64,000 nt of DNA from Betaproteobacteria bacterium (GTDB lineage: Bacteria > Pseudomonadota > Gammaproteobacteria > Burkholderiales > Usitatibacteraceae). Position numbers and translations under genes: made by a program. The notes beneath the pieces were generated by a model. It did no database searches and was not told the DNA's origin. It saw nothing but the letters and a program-made list of their open reading frames with translations. Below, piece by piece: positions 26,600-34,652 of the stretch (within the stretch, counting starts at the first letter, position 1; the number at the start of each line of letters is the position of its first letter). Location of the stretch: positions 124,001 to 188,000 of the forward strand of contig JADJMI010000004.1 in assembly GCA_016709665.1 (NCBI GenBank). The letters are read 5' to 3'.

Positions 26600-27364
26600 C
26601 TAGGCGGCCGCCGCCTCGGGGCGGGCGCAAACGGGACAAAGGGGATCTCGCGCGAGCCGCACCTCGTGCCATCGGTTGGCGCGCGCATCGAACATCGCGA
26701 GGCGTCCGGCGAGGCTTTCGCCGATGCCGGCGAGCACCTTGATCGCCTCCATGGCCTGCATCGTGCCGACCAACCCGACGAGCGGCGCGAAGACGCCCAT
26801 CGTGGCGCAGCGCTCTTCCTCGCCGGCGGCGTCCTCCGGGAAAAGGCAGTGATAGCAGCCCGAGGCGCCCGAGCGAGGGTCGAACACCGACACCTGGCCG
26901 TCGAACCGAACGCCGGCGCCGCTCACGAGGGGGCGGCCCGCCGCGACGCACGCGCGGTTGATCGCGTGGCGCGTGGCGAAGTTGTCGGAACAGTCGAGGA
27001 CGACGTCGGCCGAACGGACCAGCGCCGCGAGGCATTCGCCTTCGAGCCGTTCGGGAACCGCAGTGACGCGCACCTCGGGGTTCACCGTGGCGAGCGTTTC
27101 GCGCGCCGATTGGGCCTTGTTCGTGCCGAGGGCGGCCATGCGGTGCACGACTTGCCGCTGCAGGTTGGTGAGATCCACCTGGTCGCCGTCGGCGACCGTG
27201 ATATGGCCCACGCCGCTCGAGGCGAGGTACAGCAGCGCGCTCGAACCGAGCCCGCCCGCGCCGATCACGAGCGCGTGCGAGGCGAGCAGGCGCTCCTGCG
27301 AATCTTCGCCGAAGCCGTCGAGCAGCAGGTGGCGGCTGTACCGGAGCCGCTGGGTGTCGTCCAC
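26600..27364 (-). CDS. moeB: MoeB/ThiF/HesA-family adenylyltransferase
   Basis: A 254-residue E1-like enzyme that adenylates the C-terminal Gly-Gly of a small sulfur carrier (MoaD or ThiS). The nucleotide-binding loop VIGAGGLGSS is near residue 33, with NLQRQVVH and NKAQSA following. The zinc site is CYHC plus CPVC. There is no C-terminal rhodanese domain, so it is the MoeB/HesA short type. The start codon is GTG at 27364. MoaD versus ThiS specificity cannot be read from the sequence, and neither partner gene is nearby. Confidence 0.88.
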   Translation of the reverse strand: MDDTQRLRYSRHLLLDGFGEDSQERLLASHALVIGAGGLGSSALLYLASSGVGHITVADGDQVDLTNLQRQVVHRMAALGTNKAQSARETLATVNPEVRVTAVPERLEGECLAALVRSADVVLDCSDNFATRHAINRACVAAGRPLVSGAGVRFDGQVSVFDPRSGASGCYHCLFPEDAAGEEERCATMGVFAPLVGLVGTMQAMEAIKVLAGIGESLAGRLAMFDARANRWHEVRLARDPLCPVCARPEAAAA

Positions 27365-27385
27365 GGCCGGGGGCGGCGCTCCCGC

Positions 27386-28822
27386 CTACTTCGCGGCTGC
27401 CGCGGTGGTGACGGGCAGGCCCTTCAGGTGGTTCACCGCGGCGATGAGTTGCAGGTCTTCCTTCTTCACGGCGGCTTCCTTGCCGTCCTTTTTCACGGCG
27501 GCCTCCGGCTCGGACTTCGGCGCGGCCGGCTTCACCGGCGCCGCCTTCTCGGCGGGCGGGGTGGCCGTGACGCGCTCCCCTTTCTTCGCGGCGGCCTTTT
27601 CGGCGTCGCTTTCGAGGTGGCGCTGCAGGTCCGCCTCGCGGGTGAAGAGCTTGGAGTCGACGGTGGCGTCCTCGACGACGAGGTCGGGCACGATGCCCTT
27701 CGCCTGGATCGAGCGTCCGTTCGGCGTGTAGTAGCGGGCCGTGGTGAGCTTCACCGCCTGGTTGTTGGGCAGCGGCAGGATCGTCTGCACCGAGCCCTTG
27801 CCGAAGGTCTGCGTGCCGATGAGCGTCGCGCGCTTGTGGTCCTGCAGGGCGCCGGCGACGATTTCGGAGGCCGATGCCGACGCGCCGTTCACGAGGACGA
27901 CGAGCGGCACGGTCTTCGCCGCGGCCGGCAGCTTGGCGAGGTAGTCCTCGCGGAAGGCGCCGCGCACGTAGTTTTCCTTGCTGGCGGTGAGGCGCATCTT
28001 CGCGTCCTCCGTGCGGCCGTCCGTGTAGACGACGAGCGCGTTCTTCGGCAGGAACGCCGCCGAGACGGCCACCGCCGAGTTGAGGAGCCCGCCCGGGTTC
28101 ATGCGCAGGTCGAGCACGAGGCCCTTGATGTCGCCGTTGGCCTGCTTGTAGAGGTCGTTCACCGCGGCGACGAGGTTCTCGCCCGTGTGCTCCTGGAACT
28201 GGGTGACGCGAAGCATGCCGTAGCCCGGCTCGATGAGGCGCGCCTTCACGCTCTTCACGCGGATCACGTCGCGCTTGAGCTTGTACTCGAGCGGCTGGTC
28301 GGAGCCCTTGCGCAGGACCGTGAGCAGCACCTCCGTGTTGGGCTTGCCGCGCATCTTCTTCACGGCGTCGTTGAGGCTCATGCCTTTCAGTCCCACGCCG
28401 TCGAGCTTGATGATGAGGTCGCCGGCCTGGATGCCCGCGCGGTGCGCCGGCGTGTCCTCGATGGGGGCGACGACCTTCACGAATCCGTCCTCGCTGCCGA
28501 CCTCGATGCCGAGGCCGCCGAACTCGCCCTGCGTGCCGACCTGCAGGTCCTTGTACGCGTCCTGGTCGAGGAAGGCGGAGTGCGGGTCCAGCCCCGTGAG
28601 CATCCCGTTGATCGCCTCCTTGAGGAGTTTCTTGTCCTCGACGGGTTCCACGTAGTCGTTCTTGATGCGGCCGAACACCTCGCTGAAGAGGCGCAGGTCG
28701 TCGACCGGCAGTTGCAGGGAGGATGCCTGGCGGTCCGCGCTCGCCGAGAAATGCAGGCTCGCCGCGATGCCGAGCGACGCGCCGAGTACCACGAGTGCGA
28801 CCTGCTGGAGCCTGTTGGCCAT
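27386..28822 (-). CDS. ctpA: C-terminal processing protease (S41), periplasmic
   Basis: A 478-residue S41-family protease with an N-terminal membrane or signal segment (residues 5-22). A PDZ domain is centred on GIQAGDLIIKLDGVGLKGMS, and the catalytic core has the serine in NGASASASEIVAGAL and the lysine in QTFGKGSVQ, the Ser/Lys dyad of the family. A Lys/Ala/Pro-rich low-complexity tail covers about residues 410-460. It is encoded directly after the EnvC-like gene, a common arrangement in proteobacteria that links it to peptidoglycan-hydrolase control. The ATG at 28822 is preferred over an in-frame start 25 codons earlier. Confidence 0.94.
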   Translation of the reverse strand: MANRLQQVALVVLGASLGIAASLHFSASADRQASSLQLPVDDLRLFSEVFGRIKNDYVEPVEDKKLLKEAINGMLTGLDPHSAFLDQDAYKDLQVGTQGEFGGLGIEVGSEDGFVKVVAPIEDTPAHRAGIQAGDLIIKLDGVGLKGMSLNDAVKKMRGKPNTEVLLTVLRKGSDQPLEYKLKRDVIRVKSVKARLIEPGYGMLRVTQFQEHTGENLVAAVNDLYKQANGDIKGLVLDLRMNPGGLLNSAVAVSAAFLPKNALVVYTDGRTEDAKMRLTASKENYVRGAFREDYLAKLPAAAKTVPLVVLVNGASASASEIVAGALQDHKRATLIGTQTFGKGSVQTILPLPNNQAVKLTTARYYTPNGRSIQAKGIVPDLVVEDATVDSKLFTREADLQRHLESDAEKAAAKKGERVTATPPAEKAAPVKPAAPKSEPEAAVKKDGKEAAVKKEDLQLIAAVNHLKGLPVTTAAAAK

Positions 28823-28897
28823 CTCACGCCACCTCACCGTGAACGAAACACGAAGATCCCCTCCCGGCTTACGCCCGGAAGAGCCGTCCGGATGCAC

Positions 28898-30121
28898 CTA
28901 CCGCGCCACCCACCGCATCGGGTCGAAAGGGCGGCCATCGTGGCGCAATTCGAAGTATAGACCCGATTCCTCGGCCCCCCCGGATGCGCCGACCTGGGCC
29001 ACCGGATCGCCGCCCGACACCCGCTCGCCGACCTGCCGGAGCAGGCCTTCGTTGTACCCGTAGAGGCTCATGTAGCCGGAACCGTGGTCGAGGATGAGCA
29101 GGTTGCCGAAGCCCCGCAGCCAGTCCGCGTACACCACCCGCCCGTCCGCGACGGCCCGGACCAGTTCGCCGGTGCCCGTGCGGATGAAGAGGCCGCTCCA
29201 CTTCGTGCCCCCGTCTTCCCTCGGACTGCCATAGCGGTTCATGAGTTCCCCTTTGACGGGAAGCCTGAGCCGGCCCTTGAGCGAGGCGAATGCCTTCGAG
29301 GCGGCCGAAGCGTCCGCGACCTCGTCGATGGTCGATCCCTTCTTCTTCGGCGGCGCGGCCTCCTTCCTCGGCGCGGGCTCCTTCCTGGGCACGGGCTTCG
29401 CCGCCAGCGACCGCGCGATCTCCTCCACCAGGCGCGTGAGGCGCTGCTCGTCGCGCTTGAGCCGTCCTATCTCCCGGCGCCCCTGGGCGATCTGGCCGGA
29501 AATGCGCTTGAGGACGGCGGCACGCTCCGCGCGGTCCTTCTCCAGTTGCGCGGTCTCGCGCACCTGCGCGGCCTGGTTCTCGGCGAGCTCGGCGCGTTGC
29601 CTCACGCTTTCGGCCTCGAGGGCCGCGACCTCCTCCACGCCGCGCTTGAGCGTCGCCAGCACGTCGGCCCGCGAGCGCTGGATGTAACCGAAGTAGGCGA
29701 GCTGGCGCGAGAGCGTGGCCACGTCGCGGCCCTCGAGCAGCAGGCGCAGCCTGTCCTGCCCGCCCTGCTCGTACTGCACGCGCAGCAATTTCTCCGCGAG
29801 GGCCTGTTCACGGGCGATCTGCGCGCGCGCGGCGGCCCCCTGCCGCGACAATTCCGCGATGCGCTCCGAAATCGCCTTTCGGGATTGCGAGAGATCCCAG
29901 AGGGCACGGTTCGCCTCGCTCACGGCCTTCTCCGAAGCCTTGAGGGCGTCCGCCGCACCGCCACGGCTTTCCTCGGCCTCGGCGAGCTCCTTCTGCAGGC
30001 GGTCGATGCGCCCGCGCAGCGCGCGCAGGTCCTCCTCGGAGGGTTGGGGCGCCCGGGGCGCCGCCGAGGCCGCGAGCACGAGGCCCGCGAGGATGGCGGC
30101 CGCGAGGCGCCGCCCCGGCAT
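28898..30121 (-). CDS. envC: EnvC-like murein hydrolase activator (M23 fold)
   Basis: A 407-residue exported protein with a signal peptide (residues 1-21). Long coiled coils follow, at about 27-110 and 150-240, then a basic linker and a C-terminal LytM domain from about 285. The LytM domain is degenerate: the first zinc-ligand motif is replaced by GTKWSGLFI and the usual HxH is replaced by SLYGYNEG. This matches E. coli EnvC, which activates AmiA/AmiB amidases at the septum without being an enzyme itself. It follows gpmA after 3 bases and precedes the S41 protease. Confidence 0.93.
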   Translation of the reverse strand: MPGRRLAAAILAGLVLAASAAPRAPQPSEEDLRALRGRIDRLQKELAEAEESRGGAADALKASEKAVSEANRALWDLSQSRKAISERIAELSRQGAAARAQIAREQALAEKLLRVQYEQGGQDRLRLLLEGRDVATLSRQLAYFGYIQRSRADVLATLKRGVEEVAALEAESVRQRAELAENQAAQVRETAQLEKDRAERAAVLKRISGQIAQGRREIGRLKRDEQRLTRLVEEIARSLAAKPVPRKEPAPRKEAAPPKKKGSTIDEVADASAASKAFASLKGRLRLPVKGELMNRYGSPREDGGTKWSGLFIRTGTGELVRAVADGRVVYADWLRGFGNLLILDHGSGYMSLYGYNEGLLRQVGERVSGGDPVAQVGASGGAEESGLYFELRHDGRPFDPMRWVAR

Positions 30122-30124
30122 CGG

Positions 30125-30868
30125 CTAGCGCGCCTTGCCCTGGTTCGCCACGGCCGCGGCGGCCTTCGCGATCGCCTCGGCGTCGCCGAGGTAATAGTGG
30201 CGAAGGGGCTTCAGGGCATCGTCCAGCTCGTACACGAGCGGCACGGCGGTCGGGATGTTGAGCGAGACGATGTCCTCGTCGCTCATGCCGTCCAGGTGCT
30301 TCACGAGGGCGCGCAGGCTGTTGCCGTGCGCCGCGACCAGCACGCGTTCCCCCGCCGACACGCGCGGGGCGATTCGCTCGTTCCAGTACGGCACGACGCG
30401 CTCGACGGTGTCCTTCAGGCATTCGGTGCGCGGCACGCGGTGGCCGACCGCCGCGTAACGCCGGTCGTTCGCGGCATCGCGCGGGTCGCCGGATTCCAGG
30501 GCGGGCGGCGGCGTGTCGTAGCTGCGCCGCCACACCAGCACTTGTGCCTCGCCGAACTGCTGCGCCATTTCCGCCTTGTTCAGGCCCTGCAGCGACCCGT
30601 AGTGGCGCTCGTTGAGCCGCCAGTCCTTCTCGACCGGCAGCCAGAGCCGGTCCATTTCCTCGAGGCCGAGGTTCAGCGTGCGGATGGCGCGCTTGAGCAC
30701 CGAGGTGAAGGCGAAGTCGAAGTCGTAGCCTTCGGCGGCGAGCAGGCGCCCGGCGGCACGCGCCTCCTCGACGCCCTGCGGCGTGAGGTCGACGTCGGTC
30801 CAGCCGGTGAAGCGGTTTTCCTTGTTCCAGGCGCTTTCGCCGTGGCGGATGAGGACGAGCTTTTTCAT
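30125..30868 (-). CDS. gpmA: 2,3-bisphosphoglycerate-dependent phosphoglycerate mutase
   Basis: A 247-residue glycolytic enzyme interconverting 3- and 2-phosphoglycerate through a phosphohistidine. The catalytic motif LIRHGESAWNKENRFTGW is at residues 5-22, with NERHYGSLQGLNK near 90 and the second histidine in AAHGNSLRALVKHL near 185. Length and motifs are typical of GpmA. Its ATG overlaps the predicted start of the divergent azlC gene within a CATG. Confidence 0.97.
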   Translation of the reverse strand: MKKLVLIRHGESAWNKENRFTGWTDVDLTPQGVEEARAAGRLLAAEGYDFDFAFTSVLKRAIRTLNLGLEEMDRLWLPVEKDWRLNERHYGSLQGLNKAEMAQQFGEAQVLVWRRSYDTPPPALESGDPRDAANDRRYAAVGHRVPRTECLKDTVERVVPYWNERIAPRVSAGERVLVAAHGNSLRALVKHLDGMSDEDIVSLNIPTAVPLVYELDDALKPLRHYYLGDAEAIAKAAAAVANQGKAR

Positions 30869-31646
30869 GGGAGCGGAGTCGGGGCGGAAGGGACGCGACG
30901 AGCGGGATTCGCTCGTCTCTCATGGTACCAAACGCCCGCCGGCCCTTCCCGCCCGGCACCCCGACGCCCGCCGTGAATTCCTCGACGGCTGCCGCGACAT
31001 CGCGCCGGTTCTCGTGGGCACGGTTCCTTTCGGCTTCGTGGCCGGCGTGGCGGCGGTCGGCGCCGGCATGACGCCCCTGCAGGGCATCGCGCTTTCCCTG
31101 TTCGCGTTCTCGGGCATCGCGCAACTGGTCGTCGCGCAGCTGGTGGCGGTGCAGTCGCCGATTCTCGTCACGCTGCTTGCCGCATTCGTCGTGAGCCTGC
31201 GCTTCCTGATGTACAGCGCCGCCCTCTCGCCGCACCTCGCCCATCTCACGGTGCGCTGGCGGGTGCTGCTCACGTACCTCATGACCGACCAGGTCTTCGG
31301 GATGGGCGTGAAGCGCTACGGCGACCCCGGCGATCGCGGGCACCGCCACTGGCACCTCTTCGGCATCGGCATCACCCTGTGGGCTTTCTGGCAGGCCTCG
31401 GTCCTCGCCGGGGCGATCCTCGGCGCGCAGGTGCCGGCGGCGTGGTCCCTCGACTTCGTCGTGACGCTCTCGTTCCTCGTGCTGCTCGTGCCCGCGGTGC
31501 GCACGCGCGCCGACATCGCGGCCGCGGTGGTGGCGGGCGCGGCGGCCCTGCTCGCGGCGGGGCTGCCCTATCGGCTTTCGCTGGTCGTCGCCTCGCTCGC
31601 CGGCATCGCGGCCGGCGTGGCCGTCGAGTGGAGGCATCGCCGATGA
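30867..31646 (+). CDS. azlC: AzlC-family branched-chain amino acid exporter, large subunit
   Basis: A multi-helix inner-membrane protein of the AzlC family, which exports branched-chain amino acids with AzlD. Family-typical parts are PVLVGTVPFGFVAGVAAVGAGM, FSGIAQLV and MYSAALSPHL, with about six or seven hydrophobic segments. The start is unsure. The only ATG/GTG/TTG between the gpmA start region and the first membrane segment is the ATG at 30867, giving 259 residues with an unusual polar N-terminal extension of about 40 residues. An ATG at 30922 would suit the family length but is in another frame. It overlaps azlD by ATGA. Confidence 0.8.
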   Translation: MGAESGRKGRDERDSLVSHGTKRPPALPARHPDARREFLDGCRDIAPVLVGTVPFGFVAGVAAVGAGMTPLQGIALSLFAFSGIAQLVVAQLVAVQSPILVTLLAAFVVSLRFLMYSAALSPHLAHLTVRWRVLLTYLMTDQVFGMGVKRYGDPGDRGHRHWHLFGIGITLWAFWQASVLAGAILGAQVPAAWSLDFVVTLSFLVLLVPAVRTRADIAAAVVAGAAALLAAGLPYRLSLVVASLAGIAAGVAVEWRHRR

Positions 31647-31969
31647 ACGATTCGCTGGTCTGGCTCGTCATCGTCGGCTCCGGCGTCGTCACCTTCCTCA
31701 CCCGGGCGTCTTTCATCCTTTTCGCCGACCCGCACAAGTTCCCCCACGGATTCCGCGTCGCCCTCGCGTTCGTGCCGCCCGCGGTTCTGGCGGCGATCGT
31801 CATCCCGGGCCTCGTGAGCCCGGCGGGCGGCATCGACTTCAGCCTGGCGAACCCCCGCTGGATCGCGGGGCTCGTCGCGATCGGCGTGGCCATGCGGGTG
31901 CGCAACGCGCTCGCCTCGATCCTCGCCGGCATGGCGGCCCTCTGGATCCTGCAGGCGCTCGCCCGCTGA
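31643..31969 (+). CDS. azlD: AzlD-family transporter small subunit
   Basis: A 108-residue membrane protein with about four hydrophobic segments. AzlD features are LTRASFILF near the N-terminus and AFVPPAVLAAIVIPGL in the middle. It starts inside the azlC stop (ATGA overlap), so the two subunits are translationally coupled. Expected role: small subunit of the branched-chain amino acid efflux complex. Confidence 0.92.
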   Translation: MNDSLVWLVIVGSGVVTFLTRASFILFADPHKFPHGFRVALAFVPPAVLAAIVIPGLVSPAGGIDFSLANPRWIAGLVAIGVAMRVRNALASILAGMAALWILQALAR

Positions 31970-32037
31970 GGCGGTTCGCCCGGCGACCCCGCCGGCTGGT
32001 AAAATCGTCCTTTTGCCCAAACCTCCCCGAAGGGCCC

Positions 32038-32451
32038 ATGGCCGATTTCCTCGTCAGCAACATCGCCCTCGTCGCGCTCTTCCTCGCGAGCGGCGCCCTG
32101 CTCATCTGGCCGGAGATTTCCCGGTTCGCCGGCGGCGCCTCCGCGCTCGGCACGCTCGAGGCGACGCGCCTCATGAACCAGGCCGGCACCCTCGTGCTCG
32201 ACGTGCGGGAAGCCGACGAGTTCGCCTCGGGCCACCTCCCGAAGGCCCGCCACATCCCGCTCAAGGAACTGCAATCCCGCGTCGCGGAACTCGCCAAGTT
32301 CAAGGACAAGCCGGTCATCGTCACCTGCCGCTCGGGGGCGCGTTCGGGTTCGGCCTGCAACGTGCTGAAGAAGGCCGGCTTCACGAACGTCCACAACCTC
32401 AAGGGCGGCGTGCCGGCGTGGCAGCAGGCGAGCCTGCCCGTCGAGAAGTAG
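32038..32451 (+). CDS. Membrane-anchored rhodanese-like sulfurtransferase
   Basis: A 137-residue protein with one N-terminal membrane helix (about residues 7-25) and a single rhodanese domain. The active-site cysteine is in CRSGARS near residue 100, preceded by LDVREADEF and followed by GGVPAW. It heads a compact run with grxC and secB, as in many beta- and gammaproteobacteria (YibN-like). Its sulfur donor and acceptor are not known. Confidence 0.92.
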   Translation: MADFLVSNIALVALFLASGALLIWPEISRFAGGASALGTLEATRLMNQAGTLVLDVREADEFASGHLPKARHIPLKELQSRVAELAKFKDKPVIVTCRSGARSGSACNVLKKAGFTNVHNLKGGVPAWQQASLPVEK

Positions 32452-32455
32452 CGCG

Positions 32456-32713
32456 ATGGCCCGGGTCTTCATGTACGCCACGGGCGTGTGCCCCTACTGC
32501 GTGATGGCCGAACGGCTATTGCGCGCCAAGGGCGTCACCGACATCGAGAAGGTCCGCGTCGATCTCGACCCGGCCCGCCGCGAGGAGATGATGGCCCGCA
32601 CGGGTCGCCGGACCGTGCCCCAGATCTACATCGGCGAACGCCACGTCGGCGGTTTCGACGATCTCTCCGCCCTCGACCGCCAAGGCGGTCTCGATCCCCT
32701 GCTCGCCGCCTGA
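32456..32713 (+). CDS. grxC: Glutaredoxin 3
   Basis: An 85-residue thiol-disulfide oxidoreductase of the GrxC class. The active site is CPYC at residues 12-15, with the glutathione-binding TVPQIYI and GGFDDL downstream. It reduces mixed glutathione disulfides. It begins 4 bases after the rhodanese stop and 33 bases before secB. Confidence 0.96.
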   Translation: MARVFMYATGVCPYCVMAERLLRAKGVTDIEKVRVDLDPARREEMMARTGRRTVPQIYIGERHVGGFDDLSALDRQGGLDPLLAA

Positions 32714-32746
32714 ATCGCGGCGCGCCCCACCGAAGAAGGAAAAGCG

Positions 32747-33214
32747 ATGAGCGACCCCCAGAACCAGCCCGTCTTCTCGATCGAGAAGCTCTACGTGAAG
32801 GACATCTCCCTCGAGGTGCCGAACGCCCCCCAGATCTTCCTGGAGCGCGAGGGCCCCCAGGTCGACATCCAGCTGCACCACGAGTCCGCGCCCGTCGAGG
32901 ACGGCGTGTTCCAGACGCTGCTCACGGTGACGGTCACCGCCAAGATCAAGGACAAGACGATGTTCCTCGCCGAGGTCGGCCAGGCCGGCATCTTCGTGAT
33001 CCGCAACGTCCCGCAGCCGGACCTCGACACAGTGCTCGGCATCGCCTGCCCGAACATCCTGTATCCGTACGCGCGCGAGGTCATCTCCGACATCGTGACG
33101 CGCGCCGGCTTCCCGCCGGTGGTGCTGAACCCGGTCAACTTCGAGGCCCTCTACCAGGCCCAGAAGCAGGCCGAGTCCGAGCAGGCCGCCCCGGCCATCC
33201 AGATCGCGCACTAG
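32747..33214 (+). CDS. secB: Protein-export chaperone SecB
   Basis: A 155-residue cytosolic tetrameric chaperone that keeps secretory precursors unfolded and hands them to SecA. It has the family start FSIEKLYVKDISLEVPNAP and the core NILYPYAREVISD and GFPPVVLNPVNFEALY. A good ribosome-binding site (GAAGGA) precedes the ATG. SecA itself is encoded in this window at 53.9-56.7 kb. Confidence 0.98.
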   Translation: MSDPQNQPVFSIEKLYVKDISLEVPNAPQIFLEREGPQVDIQLHHESAPVEDGVFQTLLTVTVTAKIKDKTMFLAEVGQAGIFVIRNVPQPDLDTVLGIACPNILYPYAREVISDIVTRAGFPPVVLNPVNFEALYQAQKQAESEQAAPAIQIAH

Positions 33215-33219
33215 CCGCC

Positions 33220-33657
33220 ATGCGCGCCGCGTTCGCCGTCGTTTTCGGTTGCCTGCTGGCGACCGGCGCGGGCGCGGCCGAATTCCGTTCCCTCGGCGAT
33301 CGCGCGGCGATCCTGTACGACGCGCCTTCGCTCAAGGCGGACCGCCTCTTCGTCGCGAGCCGCGGCCATCCCTTCGAAGTGCTGGTGAAGCTCGACCAGT
33401 GGACGAAAATCCGCGATGCCGGCGGCGAGGTGGCCTGGGTCGAGAATCGCGCGCTGGGCGACCGTCGCATGGTCCTGGTGAACGTCCCCGTCGCGGACGT
33501 GAGGGCCGCGCCGAACGCACAGGCGGCCCTGGTCTTCGAGGCGTTCCGGCAGGTGATGCTGGAAGTCGTGGAGCCTCCCGCCGACGGGTGGGTGAAGGTC
33601 CGTCACCGCGACGGCGCGCTCGGCTTCGCCCGGGCCGCGCACCTCTGGGGCGTCTAG
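33220..33657 (+). CDS. Exported SH3-domain protein
   Basis: A 145-residue protein with a signal peptide (residues 1-19, GAGAAEF). Two SH3-like repeats follow: one with RAAILYDAPSLKADRLFV and WTKIRDAGGEVAWVENRAL, the second with VADVRAAPNAQAALVFEAF and WVKVRHRDGALGFARAAHLW. It looks like a bacterial SH3 (YgiM/SH3_3, SH3_4) protein of the periplasm, possibly binding cell wall. It is encoded between secB and gpsA with gaps of 5 and 7 bases, so it belongs to this operon. Exact function unknown. Confidence 0.88.
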   Translation: MRAAFAVVFGCLLATGAGAAEFRSLGDRAAILYDAPSLKADRLFVASRGHPFEVLVKLDQWTKIRDAGGEVAWVENRALGDRRMVLVNVPVADVRAAPNAQAALVFEAFRQVMLEVVEPPADGWVKVRHRDGALGFARAAHLWGV

Positions 33658-33664
33658 GCTCGCG

Positions 33665-34645
33665 ATGAAGATCGCGGTCCTCGGCGCCGGCGCTTGGGGA
33701 TCCGCCCTCGCGATCTCGCTTTCCGCGCGCCACGCCATCACGCTCTGGTCCCGTCGGGCTTCCGACTGCGATCGGCTCGCCGCCTCGCGCGAAAGCGCCT
33801 ACCTGCCGGGACTCCGGCTTCCCGCCGGCGTCGCGATCGAGTCCGACCTGGGAATCGCGGCATCGGGCTGCGACCTCGTGCTCGTCGCCACCTCCACCGC
33901 CGGACTTCGCGAAACGGCTGCGGCGGTCGGCGCGGTGCGCGGCGAGGCGCCGCTCCTGTGGGCCTGCAAGGGATTCGAAACGGCGACGCGCCAGTTGCCG
34001 CACCAGGTGCTCGCCGAAGTGCTGCCCGGATGGACGCGGGTCGGCGCCCTGTCGGGGCCCAGTTTCGCGCTGGAGGTGGCCCGCGGCCAGCCGACCGCGC
34101 TCACGGTCGCGGCCGCCGACGCGGGCTTCGCGGCCGAGATGGCTTCCCGCCTCAATTCGCCGCGGCTTCGCATCTATTCGAGTGGCGACCTGGTGGGCGT
34201 GGAACTGGGCGGCGCCCTCAAGAACGTGATCGCCATCGCCGCCGGCATTTCGGACGGCCTGTCGCTCGGCCGCAATGCCCGCGCGGCGCTCATCACGCGC
34301 GGCCTCGCGGAAATCGTGAGGCTGGGCACGGCGGTGGGGGGGCAGGCCGAGACTTTCATGGGACTCACGGGCCTGGGCGACCTCGTGCTCACCTGCACCG
34401 GGGATCTTTCGCGCAATCGCGACGTCGGCACACGGCTCGCGCGCGGCCAGGGGCTCGAGGCCATCCTGGCCGAACTGGGTCACGTGGCCGAAGGCGTGCA
34501 TTCGGCCCGTTCCGCCCGCACGCTCGCGCACGAACATGGCATCGAGATGCCGATCACCGAGGCCGTCTGCTCGGTACTCTTCGAGTCGCTCGCGCCGGCC
34601 GAGGCGGTCCAGCAGTTGCTCGCACGCGACCCGCGCCCGGAATAG
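33665..34645 (+). CDS. gpsA: NAD(P)H-dependent glycerol-3-phosphate dehydrogenase
   Basis: A 326-residue enzyme that makes sn-glycerol 3-phosphate for phospholipids. The N-terminal dinucleotide-binding loop is VLGAGAWGSALA, with LSGPSFALEVA near residue 127. The catalytic lysine lies in GGALKNVIAIAAG near residue 185, followed by FMGLTGLGDLVLTC. It is the last gene of the rhodanese-grxC-secB-SH3-gpsA run and converges on the pilus-like cluster with a 7-base gap. Confidence 0.97.
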   Translation: MKIAVLGAGAWGSALAISLSARHAITLWSRRASDCDRLAASRESAYLPGLRLPAGVAIESDLGIAASGCDLVLVATSTAGLRETAAAVGAVRGEAPLLWACKGFETATRQLPHQVLAEVLPGWTRVGALSGPSFALEVARGQPTALTVAAADAGFAAEMASRLNSPRLRIYSSGDLVGVELGGALKNVIAIAAGISDGLSLGRNARAALITRGLAEIVRLGTAVGGQAETFMGLTGLGDLVLTCTGDLSRNRDVGTRLARGQGLEAILAELGHVAEGVHSARSARTLAHEHGIEMPITEAVCSVLFESLAPAEAVQQLLARDPRPE

Positions 34646-34652
34646 GGCCGCG

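Noticed and set aside
28898..30121. Active M23 endopeptidase
   Set aside because: The zinc-ligand histidines are replaced (KWSGLFI, YGYN), as in EnvC; an activator role is more likely.
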